From GCA-2687515 sp963582805 (lineage in GTDB: Bacteria > Pseudomonadota > Alphaproteobacteria > Rhodospirillales > UBA2165), in assembly GCA_963582805.1 (NCBI GenBank), contig CAUZTZ010000012.1, positions 1-27,435 on the forward strand: a DNA stretch of 27,435 nucleotides. Direction: 5' to 3'. Positions 23,450 through 27,435 of this stretch are shown in pieces; position 1 is the stretch's first letter, and every line of letters starts with the position of its first letter. The notes below the pieces were generated by a model. It made no database searches. It worked only from the letters and a program-made list of their open reading frames with translations, and was not told the origin of the DNA. The position numbers and the translations under genes were made by a program.

Positions 23450-25300
23450 ATGCACGAAGCTGCCCAATTGGCCGCGCCCAACCTTTCCATGTGGGTGACG
23501 TTTGCGCTGATCATCGGCGCCGTCGGTCTTTATGCGGTGGAGCGCTTCCCGGCCGAGGTGACGTCGCTGGGCGTGCTCGCCGTCTTTATGGTTTATTTTC
23601 ATTTCCAGCCGATCGCAATTTCCGGCGGCAGCAACGTCATGTCGGCGGAACGGCTGGTGGCCGGCTTCGCCAACCCGGCACTGATCACCGTGCTGGCCCT
23701 GCTGGTGGTCGGCCAGGGGATGGTGCGCGCCGGCGTGCTGGAACGGGGCGCCCGCATTGTCATGGCCATGGGCGCCGGTTCGGGCGCGTTTACCATATTT
23801 GTCACCTTGGTCGTGGTGCTGGTGGTATCGGGATTCTTGAACAATATTCCGGTGGTGGTCATCTTCATTCCGATCATGGAAGCGGTGGCCAGGCGCTTCA
23901 ACATATCGTCCTCCAAGGTGATGATGCCGTTGTCGTTCGCCGCTGTCTTGGGCGGCATGACCACGCTCATCGGCTCGGGCACCAATCTTTTGGTGTCGGG
24001 CGCGCTCGAGGAACTGGGCGAGGCGCCGCTCAGCTTCTTTCAGTTCACCGTGCCCGGCGCGGTGCTGGCCGGCGTCGGCCTGGTGTTCATATTATTGTTC
24101 GTGCCGAAATTGACCCCCGACCGGGCCGCCGGCGCCGAGACCCTGCTCACCGGCGACGGCCGCCATTACCTGGCGCAAATGACCGTCGGGGCCGGATCGG
24201 GGCCGGTGGGGATGACCGCCGATCACGGCGTCTTCGGCATATTTCCGGACCTAACATTGCGCGTTATCGAGCGCGGCGACGATGCAATGCTGCCGCCCTT
24301 CGAGGGCGTCACGATCGCCGAAGACGATGTGCTGGTGGTGGCCGGCACGCGCGCCGCTCTCGCCGAGGCGGTGTCCCACGACCCGCACCTTCTGGTGCCC
24401 GATCTACAGGACGGCATGGACGGCGAGGCGCGCTGGCAATCGGGAGACCGGATGCTGGCCGAGGTGATGGTGGCGCCGGCATCGCGCATGGCCGGCTACA
24501 ATCTCCGCCTGATCGGGTTCCGGCACAAATTTCATTGCGTCGTGCTGGCGGTGCAGAGGCGGTCGCGCATGATGCGCACCCAGATCACCGAGATCGTGCT
24601 CGAAGAAGGCGACATTCTCCTGGTCCAGGGGAGACCTGAGGACATCAAGGGCCTGCGCCGCAATTCCGACGTGGTGTTGCTGGAATGGTCGGCGGAGGAA
24701 TTGCCGGCCCTCGATCATGCCAAGCGGGCGCTGTCGATCTTTGCGTTGGTGATCATCGCGGCGGCGGGCGGATTGCTGCCGGTGGTGACGGCGGCCTTGC
24801 TGGGTGCGGTTGCCATGGTGGCCACCGGGGTGCTGTCCATCGGCATGGCGGCGCGCTCCCTGGACACCAAAATATTCACCATGATCCCGGCGGCGCTGGC
24901 CATGGGGCTCGCCATGCAGGCCACCGGCGGCGCCGCCTGGCTGGCCAAGGGCATGATCACCGCCCTGCAAGGCGCCGAGCCGACGATAATTCTATCGGCG
25001 TTTTTCTTACTTATCGCGGTCTTGTCCAACATCATCAGCGCCAAGGCCGCCGCCGTCCTGTTTACACCCATCGCAGTGGGCATTGCGCGCGAATTGAATA
25101 TGCCGGTGGAAGCCTTCGCCGTCGCCGTGGTGTTCGCCGCCAATTGCGCCATCGCCACGCCGATCGGTTATCAGACCAGCCTTTTGGTCATGGGGCCGGG
25201 GCATTACAGCTTCACCGATTTCGCCCGCGCCGGCATTCCGCTTATTTTGGTTTTGTGGATTACATTCACGCTTTTTGCACCCTGGTATTACGGATTATAG
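23450..25300 (+). CDS. SLC13/DASS-type anion permease with two RCK_C (TrkA-C) domains
   Basis: A 616-residue inner-membrane transporter of the citrate/dicarboxylate/sulfate type. An N-terminal membrane block (about 15-220) contains FLNNIPVVVIF and IGSGTNLLVSG. Two cytoplasmic TrkA-C-like domains follow (about 240-310 and 340-405, each ending in a GD/DD-LLV strand such as EEGDILLVQG). A second membrane block (about 420-616) contains SNIISAKAAAVLFTPIA and ATPIGYQTSLLVMGPG, the second copy of the substrate-binding motif. The ATG at 23450 is preferred with a GAGG about 10 bases upstream. The frame is open to 23258 only because it runs through the HAD gene. The substrate is not known; its neighbours suggest an organic acid. 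Confidence 0.88.
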   Translation: MHEAAQLAAPNLSMWVTFALIIGAVGLYAVERFPAEVTSLGVLAVFMVYFHFQPIAISGGSNVMSAERLVAGFANPALITVLALLVVGQGMVRAGVLERGARIVMAMGAGSGAFTIFVTLVVVLVVSGFLNNIPVVVIFIPIMEAVARRFNISSSKVMMPLSFAAVLGGMTTLIGSGTNLLVSGALEELGEAPLSFFQFTVPGAVLAGVGLVFILLFVPKLTPDRAAGAETLLTGDGRHYLAQMTVGAGSGPVGMTADHGVFGIFPDLTLRVIERGDDAMLPPFEGVTIAEDDVLVVAGTRAALAEAVSHDPHLLVPDLQDGMDGEARWQSGDRMLAEVMVAPASRMAGYNLRLIGFRHKFHCVVLAVQRRSRMMRTQITEIVLEEGDILLVQGRPEDIKGLRRNSDVVLLEWSAEELPALDHAKRALSIFALVIIAAAGGLLPVVTAALLGAVAMVATGVLSIGMAARSLDTKIFTMIPAALAMGLAMQATGGAAWLAKGMITALQGAEPTIILSAFFLLIAVLSNIISAKAAAVLFTPIAVGIARELNMPVEAFAVAVVFAANCAIATPIGYQTSLLVMGPGHYSFTDFARAGIPLILVLWITFTLFAPWYYGL

Positions 25301-25303
25301 ATC

Positions 25304-26179
25304 ATGGAAATCGTCAACATCGCACCCGAGCGCGCCAGCCTCGGCGAAAGCCCGGTCTGGTCGGCGGACGAAGGCGCCCTCTATTGGGTTGATATCAATG
25401 GCTGCCGTTTGCACCGGGCCGACTATCCGTCGCTCAACGTACAAAGCTGGGACACGCCCAGCCCCGCCGGCATGATTGCGCTGCGCAGCCAGGGCGGGTT
25501 GATGGTGGCCATGGTGGACGGGCTATACGCCTTCGATCCCGAAACCGAAGATTGGCAGCTTCTGGTGGCGCTGGAGACCGATCAGCCGGACAACCGGCCC
25601 AACGACGGCAAGTGCGATGCCGCCGGGCGGCTCTGGGTGGGCACCATGAACATGGCGGACCATATGCAGCCCACCGGGTCCTTCTACCGCATCGACACGG
25701 ACCTCAGCATCGAGAAAATCGCCGGCGATATCCGCATTCCGAACGGCCTGGCCTGGTCGCCGGACGATACAGCTATGTACCGCACCGATACCCGCTCAGG
25801 GGTGGTTTGGCGCTATGCGTTCGATGCAAAGGCTGGAACCTTGGGCGCGGAAACCGAGTTTTTCGGCTTTGATGGGCGCGAGATTGGTGGCGTCGATGGC
25901 GCCGCCATGGATTCAGGAGGCGGCTATTGGGCGGCGCTATATGGGGGCAGCCGCGTGGTGCGCATCAATGGCGACGGCGAGATTGACCGGGATATCCCGC
26001 TACCTGCAAAACAGCCGACCATGCCCTGTTTCGGCGGCCCGGAGATGAAAACCCTGTTCGTCACTTCCGCCGCGCAAAACCTGGACGAAGCCTTCCTGGC
26101 CGCCGAGCCCGATAACGGCGGCTTGCTTATGGTGGAAACCGACGTAACCGGCCATCCGGTGCATTCGTTTGGGGGGTAG
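25304..26179 (+). CDS. SMP-30/gluconolactonase/regucalcin family hydrolase
   Basis: A 291-residue six-bladed beta-propeller enzyme of the family that opens sugar lactones with one divalent metal. The expected ligands are visible: Glu15 (LGESPVW), Asn147 (IPNGLAWSPDD) and Asp198 (GGVDGAAMD). Substrate-lid residues Asn100 and Asp101 are in RPNDGKCDAAGRLWVGTM. PTMPCFGGPEMKTLFVTSA is a typical C-terminal strand. No signal peptide is seen, so it is likely cytoplasmic. It starts three bases after the transporter stop, so the two are probably cotranscribed. Its substrate may be a sugar-acid lactone, but that is inference. Confidence 0.92.
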   Translation: MEIVNIAPERASLGESPVWSADEGALYWVDINGCRLHRADYPSLNVQSWDTPSPAGMIALRSQGGLMVAMVDGLYAFDPETEDWQLLVALETDQPDNRPNDGKCDAAGRLWVGTMNMADHMQPTGSFYRIDTDLSIEKIAGDIRIPNGLAWSPDDTAMYRTDTRSGVVWRYAFDAKAGTLGAETEFFGFDGREIGGVDGAAMDSGGGYWAALYGGSRVVRINGDGEIDRDIPLPAKQPTMPCFGGPEMKTLFVTSAAQNLDEAFLAAEPDNGGLLMVETDVTGHPVHSFGG

Positions 26180-26193
26180 GAGTTTTGCAAGAA

Positions 26194-26248
26194 ATTATGA
26201 CAATAACATTGTCATAATACATACATTTGACAATTAAAATGTCATAAT
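26194..26248. promoter_or_regulatory. Tandem pair of palindromes, operator-like
   Basis: Site 1 (26194-26218) has perfect 11-base arms ATTATGACAAT and ATTGTCATAAT around AAC. Site 2 (26224-26248) has left arm CATTTGACAAT, spacer TAA and right arm AATGTCATAAT, so its inner TGACAAT core and right half closely copy site 1. The centres (26206 and 26236) are 30 bases apart, about three helical turns, as for cooperating dimeric repressors. The setting is odd: the gap lies between convergent genes, and no regulator gene is present in the window. AT-rich stems like these are unlike normal intrinsic terminators, but that use is not excluded. Confidence 0.5.
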
Positions 26249-26312
26249 TGCGGGGACTCCCATAAACCAGAGACATACGTCTCCCGCCGGCCTGCTGCAT
26301 TCGTTAAATGGC

Positions 26313-26344
26313 AAACTGTCACCGATTTAAAACGGTGACAGTTT
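26313..26344. terminator. Perfect 12-bp hairpin, probable bidirectional terminator
   Basis: AAACTGTCACCG (26313-26324) and CGGTGACAGTTT (26333-26344) are perfect inverted repeats around an 8-base AT-rich loop. The right arm is followed by ACTTTT. On the other strand the stem is followed by a short T-containing tract. Its place between two convergent stops (26179 and 26371) suits a shared terminator. The stem itself ends in A/T-rich pairs that can provide part of the U-tract. An operator is the alternative. Confidence 0.5.
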
Positions 26345-26370
26345 ACTTTTAGTGGCGTGCGTGGCGCGCG

Positions 26371-27303
26371 TCAGGAGGGTGCGTATTTGCCCGTCAGTTG
26401 CGGCGTTTGTACGCCCTCGGCGCCGGATTGGGCATGCTCCAGCCGGGTGGTGCGCGCCCAGGTGCGTTTCAGATCGTCCTGGATGTTGATGGTCAGGCGG
26501 CCGCAGCCTTCGCATTCCAGCTCCACCTTGTCGCCGTCCTGAAACGAGGACAGACCCCGGTGGTTGGTGCCGGTGGCGATGATGTCGCCGGGCTCCAGGG
26601 TGTGCGTGGAGCTGACCCACTCGATAATGCGGGGGATTTGATGGGCCATGTCGTCGGTGTTGAAATCCTGTTTGATCTCGCCATTGACCCACAGCTTGAC
26701 GTCCAGTTTCTGGGGATCGTCAATCTCGTCCTTGGTGACGATATAGGGGCCGATGGGCGCAAAGGTCTCGCGCGATTTCATCATATAAAAGACATTGGCA
26801 GCCGGGCCGAGGCCGCGCGCCGAGCCGTCGATGAAATTGGTGTAGCCGAAGACATAGTCCATGGCGTCGGCCTGGGACACATGCTGCGCCCGCTTGCCGA
26901 TGATCAGTCCCAATTCCGCCTCGCCCTCGAAAATGGTGGCGGGGATGTCCTCACAAATCATGGTATCGCCGTGGCCGATGATGCAATTTGGCGATTTCGG
27001 AAAGGCGTTGATCGGCGCCGGCTCGTCGCGGGTGCCGCTCTCCATATAGTTCACCGCCATACAATCGATATTGTAGGGCTTCGGCAGCGGCGGGCGGATG
27101 CGCACCCCGGAAACCGGAACGCCGGAGCCATTAGCGGCGGCGTCTTCCAGCCTGGCGCGGTAATCATCGAAGCGTTCGATCAGCCCGGAGATCAGATTTT
27201 CCGGACCCGTATGCGGGATATCGGCGACCAGATCGGTCACATCGACCACAGTATCGCCGTTCAATACGCCCAGTTTGAAGTCATCGAAATACAGAATTTT
27301 CAT
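26371..27303 (-). CDS. Fumarylacetoacetate hydrolase (FAH) family protein
   Basis: A 310-residue cytosolic enzyme of the FAH superfamily, whose members hydrolyse or decarboxylate acyl-pyruvates or hydrate and isomerise related keto acids. The metal site is present: Glu128 and Glu130 in FEGEAELGLIIG, and Asp159 in NFIDGSARG. GDIIATGTNHRG and the C-terminal LECEGCGRLTINIQDD are also typical. The family member cannot be pinned down, so no reaction is assigned. The ATG at 27303 is preceded on the minus strand by GGGGAG, a good ribosome-binding site. It converges on the SMP-30 gene. With the nearby dehydrogenase, transporter and lactonase it may belong to an organic-acid pathway. Confidence 0.9.
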   Translation of the reverse strand: MKILYFDDFKLGVLNGDTVVDVTDLVADIPHTGPENLISGLIERFDDYRARLEDAAANGSGVPVSGVRIRPPLPKPYNIDCMAVNYMESGTRDEPAPINAFPKSPNCIIGHGDTMICEDIPATIFEGEAELGLIIGKRAQHVSQADAMDYVFGYTNFIDGSARGLGPAANVFYMMKSRETFAPIGPYIVTKDEIDDPQKLDVKLWVNGEIKQDFNTDDMAHQIPRIIEWVSSTHTLEPGDIIATGTNHRGLSSFQDGDKVELECEGCGRLTINIQDDLKRTWARTTRLEHAQSGAEGVQTPQLTGKYAPS

Positions 27304-27332
27304 TGCTGGCTCCCCAAGTGATTTGTTTGGAA

Positions 27333-27352
27333 TTGGGGCGCCCGTGCCCCAA
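27333..27352 (-). promoter_or_regulatory. Hairpin in the leader of the FAH-family gene
   Basis: TTGGGGC (27333-27339) and GCCCCAA (27346-27352) form a perfect 7-bp GC-rich stem with a 6-base loop. It lies about 30 bases upstream of the FAH start codon and close to its ribosome-binding site. It may be an operator or a leader structure. No T-run follows, so it is not an obvious attenuator. Confidence 0.3.
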
Positions 27353-27411
27353 GGACATTGGCCAACTGCCTATCAGTTTTAAGCCGTGACTACAATCGGC
27401 TCTAGCGGACC

Positions 27412-27435
27412 ATGGGGAGTACGAAAAAGAAGGTT
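27412..27435 (+). CDS. Possible start of a divergent gene, cut by the window end
   Basis: An ATG at 27412 opens a frame reading MGSTKKKV to the end of the window. It would be divergent from the FAH-family gene across a gap of about 108 bases. Only eight codons are visible and the ribosome-binding site is weak (GCGGA), so neither its reality nor a product can be supported. A regulator would be a natural divergent neighbour, but this is a guess. Confidence 0.2.

Noticed and set aside
26398..27321. Plus-strand open frame (307 codons) opposite the FAH-family gene
   Set aside because: The minus strand has intact FAH metal ligands and a good ribosome-binding site; the plus-strand product looks like a shadow.

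Overview
This 27.4-kb window is a GC-rich bacterial chromosome segment, most likely from an alphaproteobacterium (Rhodospirillales-like). The evidence is gene order: zapA / 6S RNA / 5-formyl-THF cyclo-ligase, then yebC-ruvCAB-ybgC-tolQRAB-pal-cpoB-tilS-ftsH-folP-glmM, an arrangement typical of alphaproteobacteria, together with their usual GTG/TTG starts and tight stop/start overlaps. I see no IS element, prophage, CRISPR array, rRNA or tRNA. The placement is inferred from synteny and protein character; no database search was possible.

Layout. (i) 1-1250: a minus-strand glyceraldehyde-3-phosphate dehydrogenase gene, followed by a divergent promoter region carrying a perfect DnaA-box 9-mer between inverted TTGACG elements. 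(ii) 1253-4810: a small coiled-coil protein (DUF4164-like), zapA, 6S RNA, 5-FTHF cyclo-ligase, a YmdB-type phosphodiesterase and an MFS exporter. (iii) 5055-8455: yebC, the Holliday-junction genes ruvC, ruvA, ruvB, and the ybgC thioesterase. (iv) 8484-13963: the Tol-Pal envelope machine (tolQ, tolR, tolA, tolB, pal, cpoB), with a probable internal promoter for pal inside the end of tolB and a strong intrinsic terminator between pal and cpoB. (v) 13956-21168: tilS, ftsH, folP, glmM, thiD and a free-standing alanyl-tRNA editing protein (AlaX). (vi) 21172-27303: an accessory, catabolic-looking part with a GNAT acetyltransferase gene interrupted by an in-frame TGA, a tartrate/D-malate dehydrogenase, a HAD phosphatase, an SLC13/RCK_C-type transporter, an SMP-30/gluconolactonase and, convergent to these, a fumarylacetoacetate-hydrolase-family enzyme. 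The convergent gap holds a pair of near-identical palindromes and a second perfect hairpin. The last 24 bases may be the start of a divergent gene.

How the genes work together. Most of the window is housekeeping: cell division and septation (ZapA, Tol-Pal, YbgC, CpoB), recombination repair (RuvABC), folate and wall precursors (FthC, FolP, GlmM), tRNA modification and proofreading (TilS, AlaX), and membrane proteostasis (FtsH). The right end reads as an organic-acid or sugar-acid uptake and oxidation set: transporter, beta-decarboxylating dehydrogenase, lactonase and FAH-type hydrolase. That functional link is inference.

The most interesting item is the GNAT gene at 21172-21657. Its only interruption is a TGA at codon 33, where I recall relatives often carrying cysteine. 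A 6-bp stem with a 4-nt loop whose second base is G lies 27 nt downstream, within the published spacing for bacterial SECIS elements. It is either a very recent nonsense mutation or sequence error, or a selenocysteine-containing acetyltransferase. The second candidate is the twin palindrome at 26194-26248, an operator-like pair with no adjacent regulator in the window.
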